NCBI RefSeq assembly: GCF_002878395.1
Contig: NC_061115.1
Span: forward strand, 152,831,649 to 152,895,648
DNA: 64,000 nucleotides
Direction of reading: 5' to 3'
From: Capsicum annuum
Lineage: Eukaryota > Streptophyta > Magnoliopsida > Solanales > Solanaceae
Shown: positions 11,131 through 22,456 of the stretch, piece after piece
How positions within the stretch are numbered: the stretch's first letter is position 1
Layout of the letters: every line of letters starts with the position of its first letter
Notes under the pieces: model-generated
What the model was told of the DNA's origin: nothing
Databases searched by the model: none
Seen by the model: the letters and a program-made list of their open reading frames with translations, nothing else
Program-made: the position numbers and the translations under genes

Positions 11131-13626
11131 CTACTCAGTATGGACAAGTTGTTCTTCATCCGGTACTATGGAATTTGGCTTTGCTCGTCGTGGATCTTTA
11201 TTGTCGCTTACGTACGGTTTCTGCGCTTTTTGTTCTCCATATTTCTATAAAAAGAGTAGTATATTGTCAATGCTATTCAGCAGTAGCTTCTTCTACATCC
11301 ACCTAAAAAGCCAGAATTGGTCAATGCTAGTAACGGAGATACAAAAAAAAGGAAAAAGATAACTCATCTCTTCTAGCAAATCAAACAGGTTTTCCTCCTA
11401 TTTTAAATTGTCTCAAATAGATTATATTTCTGTTGCAATAATGAATCAACTGTTGGGACAAATTTATACATGAGGAAGACCCTGTATGATAATTTCCAAC
11501 GGATGAACCATCTATTGTAACATATGAATCATCTGTTGCAGCAGATAGGTCGTCTATTGAAAAATATAAAAATGGTACAAAGAGCTATTTGATTTACTAA
11601 AATAAAAGATATATGTCACAATAGATACTTTATCTGGTGCAACAAGTTAGTCAACTATTGCAATAGATGTATATATCTGTTTGATAATTTTCAGCAGATG
11701 TGTCATCTGTTGAAACAAATATGTGTTTATTTGTTTTGTCAGTTGGAAGAAATATATATTCACCTTCTTTAGCTTGTGCTGCTCTTCATTGGACATTGTA
11801 CGTTGCTCAGTGCAACACACAGACAGGGGAGTTACAATTTTGCTTTTTTGGATGCTTGATAATGCCTTGGAAATCACTCTCATTCTCCTCTTAGCCCTAA
11901 TCTCTAATAGAGCGGATGGAAATAAAATCCTCTTTGATGGAATGAGACCTCTCTTAGATGTCAATTCCTTTACAGAAGCAGTTAATACATTAATAACATT
12001 AATCACTACATCATGTTTCGCCCTGTAGTCTTGAATTTGGATGCAGAACATTCGCTGGGAGAGGCAAAAGTTGTATAACCAGTATGATCATACTCGTATT
12101 AGTTTGCTTTAAATACTGTAAGAGGAGCATCATTAGCACCAACAATAGCACCATTACTACCACCAACAGCTTCATTACCACTAAAACCATCAACAACAAC
12201 AACAAGCCCACCCTCTAAAATTGTTTTTCTTGTAATGGTTGTTGCTCCAAACAATTTCATTTTTATTCTGTCGATGACCTTAGGGTCTGATAAAGTTTGC
12301 ACAGACCATAAAGTAAGAAAAAATAATATCTTCAACTCTCGATTGGTCGGAACTAGTGACGGATGCACAATATAACATAAATCATTACATATATTAGAAT
12401 GATAATTAGATTATTAAAAATAAATCATTAATTAAAAGAAAATTAATTACAATTACACTTATTGCATCCTTCGGGGGGTTGAAGAGATCAAGAAATTTTA
12501 TATTTTTATCAGTTTTGGCCGACAACCATCTCAAGATTCTTGGATAGGAAACTCCTTCCTGGTAGTTCACTTGTTCTCTCTAATAAAGATAGGCTTCACA
12601 CGCCCAAGCCTATAAAATAATGCCAATAAATCAAAACCATTATAGAGTAAAAAAAATGATATCATAATAGAAGAAAGAAACATTTACCATGAAAGCCCAT
12701 GGGAAGCCATATAAGTTGACTGTCTTTGGCGTTAATCGAGTCAACAAATATTTGACAGTCATTTTGAAGCTTTCATAACCCCAAGGATAGTTGTTAAACG
12801 CCTCAAGATCCTTGAGAGATTTATTAAACCAAGGATTATGTTGTTGTTAACGTCTCTCGACTAAAGAATATTATATACAAACCAAACCAAACACAATGAC
12901 TGTTTGTGCTTATTTGAAAGTCATTTACCTTTTAATACTTCTATCAAATTTTTGTTTTTGAAGCTTGGACCAATAATGGACACTAGGTTATCACGATCAC
13001 ACGACTTGCCTTTTCCTTTTTGAGGTGTGCGGGGTACTTTTTTGGGTTAGAATAGGTATAACTTGAGAAGGAGGATAACATTTTAGTCCAGTAACTATGG
13101 TAAACTCCTTCCAACCAAAACAAACAGGCATGCCACAGTAATTTATCCACACCTTATCCACCTTATCTTTGTTTTAATACATAAACCTACGCTTGAGAAG
13201 TTCATATACCATTTTCATTTGGAAACGAGCATTGTTCTCCTCCGGTAAATCAAGATATTTCCCAAAACAGCTATCCCTGAAATAAGCATCTAATTTTTAT
13301 CCTTGAAGTATTTTTCTAAATGCATCAAAAAAATTTTCCATGGCTGACTTAACCACAAAATCACCCGTTAAATCTGTGGCACCATCGCACTGCATTCTCA
13401 CAGGATAATAATCAATGCTGAAGGCTTTGATCAACTCTTCGGTGGAAAGATTATTAGCATTTGCATCATCTCTTTTGAGATATTTCTCTTCCCCGTGTTC
13501 ATCATATTCTGCTCCCAATTGAGATAACGCTTATAAAGCAAGCTCATAGAGTGGTGGATGTAGCCTAGCTGCTTCACTTGTTCTTTTACTTGGACTTGAT
13601 TCGATTTCTATTTTTTAGGGAACCAT
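11131..13626 (-). pseudogene. reverse DUF1985-Ulp1 gene, copy A, protease core deleted
   Basis: The start is an ATG at 13626 (MVP, stop, KIEIESSPSK). Exon 1 continues with [30 protein letters not shown], a TAA at 13297-13299, and the DUF1985 core KLDAYFRDSCFGKYLDLPEE and INYCGMPVCFGWKEF. Later exons read NLYGFPWAFM (end near 12687), a piece at about 12472-12610 (FLDLFNPPKDA), VVHPSLVPTNRELK (12370 downwards) and the linker KHDVVINVINVLTASVKEL. The last pieces are VDVEEATAE (about 11302-11277), then directly the 3' part of an intron and the extreme C-terminus KYGEQKAQKPYVSDNKDPRR ending at 11131. The roughly 200-residue protease core expected between these last two pieces is missing. The gene points towards the forward gene, tail to tail. 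Confidence 0.75.
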
Positions 13627-13729
13627 ATTATCTAAAATTAATAGAAACATTAAAAATATATTATAGTTGATTAATGCATTGTTAAAAAGGGATAACAGTA
13701 AATCAAACAAGCAAAACAGTAAAATAACA

Positions 13730-14500
13730 ATTACAACAGATCACCGATCTGTTGCACCAAGTAGTATATCTGTTGTAGCATATAACCAACCTATTGCAGC
13801 GGATGAGTAGTCTATTGCAATAATACAAAGCATATCACTCATCTTTTAAGACAAATAAATGGTCTGTGCAACAGATCACACATTGTTGTAACATATGAGT
13901 GATCCATTGGGACAGTTAAATAACCTATTACAATGGATGAGTAATCTGTTGCGATAATATAAAATAAATTACTCATCTGTTGAGAAAAATGAATGGTCTG
14001 TGCAGCAGATCACACATCTATTGCAACATCATCTATTGTAATATGTGAGTGATCTATTGGAATAATTAAATAACTTGTAGCAATAGCTGACTAATCTGTT
14101 GTGACAATACAAAATATATCACTTATCTGTTGAGAAAGATGAATGGTCTTTACAAAAGATCACACATCTATTGTGATATTATCTATTGTAATATATGAGT
14201 AATCTGTTGGAACAATTAAAAACCCATAGCAACAGCTGAGTAATCTGTTGCGACAATACAAAACATATCACTCATCTGTTGAGAAAGATGAATGGTTTGT
14301 GCAATAAATCACACATCTGTTACAGCATATGAGTAATTTATCAGAGCAGTTAACTAACCTGTAGCAATGGCTGAGTAATCTATTGTGACAATAAAAAATA
14401 TATAACTCATTTATTGAGAAAGATGAATGGTCTGTGAACAGGTCACACATCTATTGCAACACATGAGTGATATGTTAGAATAGTTACCAATGGTCAATAT
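13730..14500. repeat. ~140-bp higher-order repeat of palindrome variants, copy A
   Basis: The phrase GAATGGTCTGTG and its variants recur near 13856, 13993, 14139, 14289 and 14423, a spacing of about 134-150 bases. Each unit contains three to five degenerate ATCTGTTGCAACAGAT-like hairpins together with ATATGAGTGATC and ATCACTCATCTGTTGAG stretches. Copy B has a shorter, rearranged version at 43660-44080. Confidence 0.75.
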
Positions 14501-14614
14501 TGTTTAGATTTCTTCCAACATAGGGTCGTCTATCACGGAAGATGAATGATCAATTGAAAAAATCAAGCTTGGACATTTTCTGTTGAAAGAGTTGATAGAA
14601 TTTTATGCAATAGG

Positions 14615-14885
14615 AGGTTCATCTGTTACATCGAATCATTAATCTGATGGTTCTTCCATTGCATCAGATGGGTAATTAGTTACATCAATTTTTTTTATCC
14701 GATGCTTAATCTGTTACATCAGATAGTTAATCTGTTGCATCAAAAGATTAATCTGTTATATCAGAATTATAATCTGATGGTTTCTCTGATGCATCAGATG
14801 GTTTATCTGTTGCATTATATGATAAATCTATTGCATCAGATGGTTAATATGTTGCACCAGATGGATAATCTATTTGAGGAAACAA
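14615..14885 (+). repeat. TTAATCTGTTGCATCAGATGG short tandem repeat, copy A
   Basis: About ten imperfect units of 20-27 bases. In this variant the palindrome arms are ATCTG and CAGAT around TTGCAT. The homologous block of copy B lies at 44210-44580. Confidence 0.75.
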
Positions 14886-15751
14886 AAAATATTAGCATGA
14901 TTTTGTTCAACAAAAAAACAGTAATTTCACTATTTTTACCAAGAACAAGAACAGAACAAATCAACCCAAATTGTTGTTTTGTTTTTATAAACACAAACAA
15001 TAAAAATCAAACATAAAAAATACAGAAAACAACAAAATATCATAATTCACTTTGAAAAGAGAAGAGAAGAAATACTAAAAATTAGGGTTTTATTCAGACT
15101 GCATTTCAAATTAATGCAACAAATATTAAAATTGTTAACCAATACTATAAGAGAAGTTGGCTCAATTTTTTTATTTTCTTCAAAACTAAAAAGGCCATAA
15201 ATTTTTACCTGTGAAAGAAGAAAAGGAACGATGAAGAATTTGAAGTTGTTGTGGCTGGAGAACAAGGCTGTCACGTCGATTAAAGGTTGAACTCAAAAAG
15301 AAACTCAAAGCCCAACTATTTATAGTCAGATGTTGAAGTCACAGAGGATTGAAATGAGAAATTTATAGAACAGTTGGTTGGGAGAGAGTTAAGAGAAGCT
15401 GTCAAGGGAGAGATGGGAGACAAGTTGATTTGAATTAAAGAGAGAAACCCCAACTATTTGTCGTCGGAGGTAGAAGTCACCGGGGGTTGAAGGAAGAAAT
15501 TTTGCAGAACTGTTGGTTGGAAGAGAGTTGAGAGAAGCTGTCGAAAGAGAGGAGAGAGTGGTTGATTTGGATTGAAAAGGGGTGTGAATTGGGTTGATGT
15601 GTATTTTTGAAAAGATTAAAAAGTTTTAAAAATATTAATCAAGTCCACAATTAACTTAATAAATTTTCTAATGATGTTTGACCCTTTAAGTTGGTCAATG
15701 TCACTAATCCTTCATTCAAGACTTAAAAGACACCTTTACTTCAATTTTCTC
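14886..15751 (-). promoter_or_regulatory. terminal region with possible promoter, copy A
   Basis: No gene is visible. The minus strand has TATAAATAG at 15324-15316 followed by GTTGGGC, pointing inward to the reverse gene; copy B has the one-base variant AATAAATAG in the same context. The last 130 bases (from about 15620) are the best conserved non-coding part between A and B, as expected of a transposon terminus. MULE termini commonly carry inward promoters; that this one is active is inference. Confidence 0.4.
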
Positions 15752-16178
15752 AAGTTAGTTTATCTTTTATAAAATGATTTACTATCTACACATGTCAAAT
15801 TTGAAAATCACGTAAGGCCAACATTCAAGGTGAATTTGATTTCAAATTTTAAACTTAAACTTAGAATTATCAAGTCAATATGGTGTTACGTTTATTAATT
15901 AAGTATAGTAATTAAAGTTAGTTAGTACTAAAATAATTAATAGCTGAATTCTCTGTGTTTTCATGTTTGATAGAAATCTCTACTACTGCTATTATTTATT
16001 CATATTTTCATGATTGATAGAAATCTCTACTACTTCTATTATTTATTTATTATTTTGCTTTTATTATATTTTATCTTTCATTTAAGATTTAAATCAAATG
16101 TATTAAAATATATTCAATAACATTTAAAAAGAATGAGTTTATGAAATAGTAAGAGTTCTTAGAACTCTTCAATTCTAT
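15752..16178. other. AT-rich host spacer with short duplication
   Basis: No gene is seen. A roughly 47-base phrase containing TTGATAGAAATCTCTACTACT occurs twice in tandem (about 15960-16005 and 16007-16055). The last 60 bases resemble the 5' part of the Helitron-like units (AGAGTTCTTAGAACTCTTCA). Confidence 0.5.
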
Positions 16179-16372
16179 GTCCCTAGTAGGGGTGTACAGA
16201 CCAACCATCAAGTCAAACCAAATCGAAGAATCAAACCAAACCGAGAAAAAAAACTGACTTATGGTTTGGTTTGGTTGGTTTGGCATTTGAAAAAAAAAAC
16301 CCGACCATTCTTGGTTTGGTTTGGTGTAAACAAAAAAAAAAAGTCAAACCGAACCCAAATCAAACCGACATA

Positions 16373-16379
<7 letters not shown>

Positions 16380-16404
<25 letters not shown>

Positions 16405-16444
16405 ATCTATATCTATATCTGTAATCTATAATCTATATATATAA
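16380..16444 (+). repeat. TG/ATCTAT microsatellite
   Basis: A (TG)n run followed by ATCTAT repeats inside the hAT-like MITE; it continues as TATATGTGTGTG on the other side of the inserted Helitron at 17090-17120. Confidence 0.85.
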
Positions 16445-17088
16445 TCTATAATATATTAAAAGTGTGAAGGCCCTTAAAAAAGTGATTTAAACTTTTTGCC
16501 CTTCATTAAAACACTTTACAATAAACAAAATCGTCTTTTCACTTTTTTTTCTCCAATTATTATTTAATTATATAGATAATTTTGAATCCTAGAATATATG
16601 GGTTAGGATTTTAAAATATGGTAAGTTTCTTTTCCTAAATTAGGACTAGGTTTAATTTTCAACATATTTTTATATTAATATATATTGTCCCATCCCACGC
16701 TTGTATTTTGTGTTTTCTTCAACCATTGTAATTGTCATCCGCTAGGTTAGTATGTTATTCTTTCTCTCTCTCTCTCTCTCTTGAGTTATTTTTCCTTTTC
16801 TATTGGTTGTCGTGACTTATTATTTTTTCTTTAGCTTAGAGAGTGATTTTAAGTTGAACACACCATGCATTATTACATCTATTTTGTTCGTGAATTTTGA
16901 TTTCTTGATTTGATATTCTCGTATGTTCGAATCTAACAATGTAATTATTTTTCTCATAGATATGTGTGCTTACGATAAAATATCTGTTTTATACTTTTTC
17001 TACTTCATTAAAAACCTCGTGATAGATAAAATCATTTAATTTTGAATAATCAAAATTTACACGTGTGAGGCTCGTACAACTAAACTAG
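16445..17088 (+). mobile_element. non-autonomous Helitron, 644 bp
   Basis: It begins TCTATAATATATTAAAAGTG with A just before it, and ends in an ACACGTGTGAGGCTCGT stretch followed by ACAACTAAACTAG with T just after it. The TC start, the CTAG end, the insertion between A and T, and the absence of terminal repeats or target-site duplication are Helitron hallmarks. The expected 3' hairpin is imperfect. It carries no Rep-helicase and no recognisable captured gene. Confidence 0.75.
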
Positions 17089-17219
17089 TATATATATGTG
17101 TGTGTGTATATATATATATGCATGTATATAATTTAACTTTTTATAAATAAAATATTAATTATAATCTACTTTTTAAATACTTTTCAATTAGTTTTATTAA
17201 TTTTCAATATTTAAAAAGT

Positions 17220-17220
<1 letters not shown>

Positions 17221-17251
<31 letters not shown>

Positions 17252-17252
17252 C
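17221..17252. repeat. (TA)n microsatellite
   Basis: About 15 TA units inside the hAT-like MITE. Confidence 0.9.
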
Positions 17253-19668
17253 TGTAATATCTATCCATTAATTGCTAACAAAATGATCCAGAATCCAATA
17301 TAAACTTAAAACCTAAATTTTTGACTCTTCATCTTATTTTTTAGTTTCAAGAGAGTTTTTCGCTCCTCATTTTTTCATAATTGTGGTTTTTCATTAGCGC
17401 ATGAGTGAAAACATACTTGATCTAAACTTCAATCACAATATAATTGTCAAAAATAGAGACTATAAAAAAATCGAGAAAAATAAAAAAAAATGAAAGAACC
17501 GACTAAAACCTAAACCGAAAAAAATAATTTTATGTTGGTTTGATTTGGTTTGTAGTTTTAATAAACCGACATAATTGGTTTGATTTTTTTTCAATAGAAA
17601 ACCAAACCAATCAGACCTATGTACACTCCTAGTCCTTTGTATTAAGCTAATGATTATCTTTTAAAAAACCAACTTAAAATATTTTCAAAATTAAATATTT
17701 TTAAATATTTTATTAAAATACATTAAGTTTTATCTTAAAACTACTACGTGGCTATTCAGTAGCTTACCACTTGGCTAATTGTGGTGCTTCATCCTCTGCT
17801 TTATATAATAATAGTATAGGTACCCGCGCGATACACGGAGCATTTTTTTAAAGATTATTTTATAGTAAAAACTTAACATATTTCAAGGTCAATGAAATAT
17901 TAAAAATAATAATTAATAATGAAATTACAATTGATACTTAATAACTAATAACAATTAAATTATTCTAGATGTTTTGATATAAAAAAATATTTTCTTTATA
18001 TTCTATTGACTAATTTTAAAAAAACATAAAATATAAAATATTAAATAATTATTAATTTTATGTTGTAATTTTAACTTTATATTTTTAATCAATTAAGACT
18101 TGTAATTGATCTCTTACCTTCCATTTTAATTTTTTTTTTAATTTAATAATTCAACTTCATCTACTAACTGCACTTTTTTTAGAAAAAAATGTTAGCTTTC
18201 ACTTCATTTCAAACACTAAAAGTATTTAACTTTGTCAATTGCAAAACTTCTAATTCCAAATTTTATATTTCACTACTTCAATTTAAAAACTAATTAAGCA
18301 CACATAATTTATTATTTTTTCTTTTAAATTTAAGACTTTGTTCTATTATTATAATTTTTTTCATTGTTTGATTTCATCTTCAATACCTTTAAATGTTTTA
18401 TTTATAATTATTATTATATCTTCTATATTAATTCAATTAAAAGTTTTTATGCTACTATCAAAATCATCCACCAAATCTCACACTCGTCCTTCATTGCTAC
18501 TCTACCACCCCACCCTTAAATTTTATGTGTTTTTTTTTTTTTAAATTGTTGTTAAATTATTTTCTCACCCCACCCCCAAACCCCCTCTCCCTACAAATAA
18601 ATAATTTTTTTATTTTTATAAAAGCTTTTTTTCCCACACCACCCACCCCTAATCCCCACCATCCACCCCAAACTCCCTATTAAAAGCCTTCCCCACCTGT
18701 TCTTTCTATTTTTTTTTTATTATTTTTGAAACTTTTTTAATTTTTTTTTATTCCCACCACCTATCCTGACCCCAAAAAAATTTAAACATTTTTACTTTTT
18801 TTTTAACAAAAAACTCTTTTTTTCTATCCCTACTCCCAACTGTCACCTACATCAACCACTCCGCCTACCCCACCCACCTAGCCTAGCCACCATCCATCCC
18901 ATCCCCGTCAAGATTAGTACAATTTCCTACCATCATCCATCTCAATTCTCACCACTACCTCTTTACTTATTTATGTTATTTCTTAATAATACTTCAAATG
19001 CAGAACATTTTCAAAAAAGTATTCATTAAAAATGTTTGGTTATGCCCATCGAAATAATATGTTATTCAATTGTTAACGTACATTATATTAATTATGAAAT
19101 ATTAAAATTAAAAATAATATTAATAGTGAAATTATAACTAATACCTAATAACTAATCACATTTTCAATTATTCTAAATATATTAATATGCAAAGAAACAA
19201 TATAAGTGTTTTATTTAATCATATTTCATTAAATAATTTTTAAAAATAATAAAATACGAAATGTTAAATACTTGTTAATTTTTTTGTGGACTTTACCTTT
19301 ATATTTTTGATCATCTAAGAAATAATTACATCCCCTTTCGTATCACATTTCAATTTTTTTGTCTATCAATTTAACTTCAACAACTAACTTTGTTCATTTT
19401 ATTTTTTTTTATCTTTCATTCCATTTCAAACACCGAAAGAATTTAATTGTGCAAACTATAAAACTTCCAAAATTCAAATTTAAGCACTCTCAATTCCAAA
19501 ACTAAGAACGTACAATTTAATTATTTTATTTTAAATTTTCATATTATTTTATTTTTTATAATTTTTTTCATGTTTGATTTTATTATTAATATCTTTAAGT
19601 ATTTATTTGTTAAGTTCTCTCAAACCACATTCAAAATGACCTACTCCATCAAATTCCACGCCCATCCT

Positions 19669-19687
19669 ACCCCCCCCCCCCCCCCCC
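19669..19687 (+). repeat. poly-C tract
   Basis: A run of about 17 C followed by CACACACA, in the pyrimidine-rich tail of the second internal block of unit 1. Confidence 0.9.
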
Positions 19688-21497
19688 ACACACACATATA
19701 TTTTTATTTTTTAATTTTTAATATTTTTTGTAAAAAGAATCTTACCTACCCACCTCTTACCCCTAACCAGCCCTCCCCAAAAAAATTATTTTATTTTTTA
19801 AATAATTATTTTTATTTACCCCAACCCCCTACCATGTTACCACCCACCCCGGCCCTCTATATAACCCAAAAGCATTTATTTTTCTTTTATTTTTAGAAAT
19901 TATTTTTATAATTTTTTTCCCTACTATCCCTTTGTCTTGACCCCTCAATTGTTTTTTTTTATTTTAAATTTTTTTCTACCCACAACCCCAATCCACCTAT
20001 ATGGATGCATCCACCACTCCACCTACCTAGCTCACCCCCTACCTTCCTTAAACCACCATAATTTCCTATCCCTCTTTCTCAATCACAATATTCATCACTT
20101 CACTAGTATTTATTTTTATTATTTTGTATTAGATATAAATAATTTTTTTAGAAAATATTTATTATTGTATTGATAAAATAGCAAGTGTCAATTTATTTTA
20201 GCATATATACTATTACTAATATTAAATAATTACGTCAAATAAAGTTATCTAATTTTTAAATTCAAAATTGTCTAATAGCTACTAATCAGTATCTTCATTA
20301 TCCTAAATTAAAAAAAGTTCTGATTAAGTTCAAGTATGTTATCTCTTCAAATAAATTATATTTTCGTGCATTTGAAAATAATTTGAGATACAGAGGATTA
20401 GTTCATCATTGAAATAAAACAAAATATATAAGACTTTTTTTGGTTAAAAATATAATCATACTCTGTTAAAATTGATGATAAATTCCTATACAAAGGTTAA
20501 GAGTAAATATTCAGTAATATATTTTCAAGGAAACCTTTGTAATAAAATTTATATGTGAATTCAGATAAAGAAATTGTCATAAACTTTAACAAACATGAAA
20601 GCAATAGAAAGATATAAAGATAGAGCTACATGATTATGGTGAAAAAATAGAGTAGTGACAACAATATTGCTCCATTAGTTGAATCATTAAAAAAATGAGA
20701 TATTAATATCAATTTAAATTGATAGATCTTGAACAGAGAAAGATGAAGATGAAAATATTATACCGCTCCTGCACAAAAAAAGAAAAATCTTAAATAAAAT
20801 ACATTTTAAAATATGAAGAATGAAGAACAAAACATGCAGTAAATAAATTTATAAATAAAACTGATGATATAGGAGTATATATAATAGCAGCTAAGTGATA
20901 GAACTTCATACCAATTCAATATTCATTTAAATTCAAATATTATAGATTTGTTATAAGAAGATTAGTTTACTATTCTTCCTTATCCTCATTTTTTCAAATA
21001 TGATACATATTTATATTATAATCTATATATTTGAATTGAAATAAATATTGAAATTAATGGGATAATGTTGTTGTTGTTGTTGTTGTTGTTTTTTATCAAT
21101 CATATTTTATCTATTCCAAACATTTTTCCTCTTTTTATTCTCTTTTATCTTCTTTTTTTGGTTACAAAATATAAATTAAAATTTTCTTTTCCCATACATT
21201 AGTTTATGTAAGTTCTATTATATTAACACAAATATTTATTTACTATAAAAGATATGAAAACCTCCCCAAAAAAAAGAGAGAATACTAAATTGCTTATTAA
21301 TTTTAATCTTTAGTTTAAAATTTTAATGTAAATCATTTGCAATTTATTCTTCTACAAGAAGGAGCAACAAGGAATGTTAGTTTAACTATTTAATTTAAAC
21401 TAAGTGGTAACTTTTCAAATATAATTAAAGCATATTGATAAGGTTTAGAAGGATATATACAATAGGACTCTTTAAGAAATAAATAGGTATATAAATC

Positions 21498-21572
<75 letters not shown>
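21498..21572 (+). repeat. (ATT)n microsatellite
   Basis: About 24 ATT units, just right of the empty insertion site. The homologous repeat lies right of copy B at 45348-45410, which supports the alignment of the two flanks. Confidence 0.95.
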
Positions 21573-21696
21573 CATCATCATAATCATCATCTTAATTTTT
21601 TACTCCTACTACTATTAATAACACTACGTAGTGCCATTACCACTATAATTATTCATTTACTGTTTTTATTATCATTATATTTTTATTCTTAAATCA

Positions 21697-21729
21697 AATG
21701 AAACACACACACACACATATATTATTATT

Positions 21730-21779
<50 letters not shown>

Positions 21780-21780
21780 C
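21697..21780 (+). repeat. (CA)n and ATT/AAT self-complementary microsatellite
   Basis: ACACACACACACA followed by ATT units, AAT units and ATT units again. The ATT and AAT parts can fold on each other. In the sister unit the LINE at 46493-49735 sits at this position. Confidence 0.9.
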
Positions 21781-22002
21781 TTTGATACAGATAAGTTTAT
21801 GAGATATAAGAGTTCATTTAGAACTTTTCATTGTGGGTTTCTATTTTTAAGCTAATTAATATTTTTCCTTAAAAAATAATAATATATATTCAAATTCAAG
21901 TATTTAATATTCTTTAATTTAAAAATTTTATTACAACACTTCTTAAGAATTGTCACGTGGCTTTTTTTGATGCTTCATCCCCTGCTTTATAATATATAGA
22001 GA

Positions 22003-22456
22003 TAGATTTGTTTGTTTGTTAATTTATTTTATATAAAAATCAACTGACAATTTAGATATATAAAGGTATTTCATTTAGATATATACGTTGAGTTTAGTTA
22101 TTAAATTTTAATTTATATTTAAAATTTTAAAATAATTGCAAGTAAGGATAAGTTTTAGATACACATCACAAATATATATTATTTATATTTATCGATAATA
22201 ATAATATATATTTGTCATTATATTTAATACAGATAAGTGTATAAAATATAAGGGTTCATTTAGAACTCTTTCATTGTGGGTTTCTATTTTTAAACTAATT
22301 AATAATCCTTTTAAAAGGATAATGTATTTTTAAATTCAAATAATTATAAAAATCTCATTACAATACTCTTAAACTTGTCCTAAAAATTGTCATGTGGCTT
22401 CTCAGTAGTTTGCCACTTGATTTTTTCTGATACTTCATCTTCTGCTTTATAATAAA
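22003..22456. other. remnant of another Helitron-like unit between unit 1 and unit 2
   Basis: This starts TAGATTTGTTTGTTTG and contains the recurring phrase AGGGTTCATTTAGAACTCTT, ending in a 5'-type Helitron terminus on the minus strand (TTATTATAAAGCAGAAGATG). The same phrases recur at 49975-50411 and 55170-55640. No gene. Confidence 0.5.

Larger units (their letters stand above)
1..15751 (+). mobile_element. Ulp1-carrying Mutator-like element, copy A (left end outside window)
   Basis: The right end is fixed by comparison with copy B. The two are similar up to the shared end TTCAATTTTCTC (15740-15751 and 45302-45313) and differ from the following bases on. From about 1030 rightwards the order of parts matches copy B from about 32860: palindrome clusters, 168-bp tandem array, forward DUF1985-Ulp1 gene, GRF gene, reverse DUF1985-Ulp1 gene, high-order repeat and terminal spacer. 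If the target-site duplication is 9 bp as in B, its right copy would be AAGTTAGTT at 15752-15760; the left copy is outside the window. No transposase is seen in the visible part; in B it lies in the portion that for A would be to the left. Every gene in it is broken, so it is non-autonomous as seen. Confidence 0.75.
16187..17631 (+). mobile_element. hAT-like MITE with GGTTTGGTT-rich subterminal repeats
   Basis: Terminal inverted repeats are TAGGGGTGTACA (16187-16198) and its partner TGTACACTCCTA (17620-17631). Both ends carry GGTTTGGTTTGGTTT-type runs in opposite orientation. The flanks GTCCCTAG (16179-16186) and GTCCTTTG (17632-17639) agree at 6 of 8 bases and would be the 8-bp target-site duplication expected of hAT elements. 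It encodes nothing. The element is split by a Helitron at 16445-17088; without it the MITE is about 800 bp. Confidence 0.7.
17811..22002 (-). mobile_element. Helitron-like unit 1 (4.2 kb), minus strand
   Basis: Read on the minus strand, the 5' end is TCTCTATATATTATAAAGC at 22002 preceded by A. The 3' end is a GC-rich inverted stretch (CCGTGTATCGCGCGGG) followed by TACCTATACTAT at 17811, where sister units have CTAG. No Rep-helicase is present. Inside, two related blocks of about 1.1 kb lie in tandem (about 17890-18960 and 19090-20100), each ending in a C-rich pyrimidine tract. The right part holds the ATT microsatellite and the intact target sequence AGGACTCTT (21464-21472) into which copy B inserted in the sister unit. 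No gene is visible; short frames in the C-rich parts are low-complexity. Confidence 0.6.

Noticed and set aside
13730..14885. CRISPR-like look of repeated palindromes with spacers
   Set aside because: The sequence is plant nuclear DNA, spacers vary in length and are themselves repeats, and no cas gene is present.
21390..21590. Minus-strand frame with about 25 Ile in a row
   Set aside because: Translation of the ATT microsatellite.
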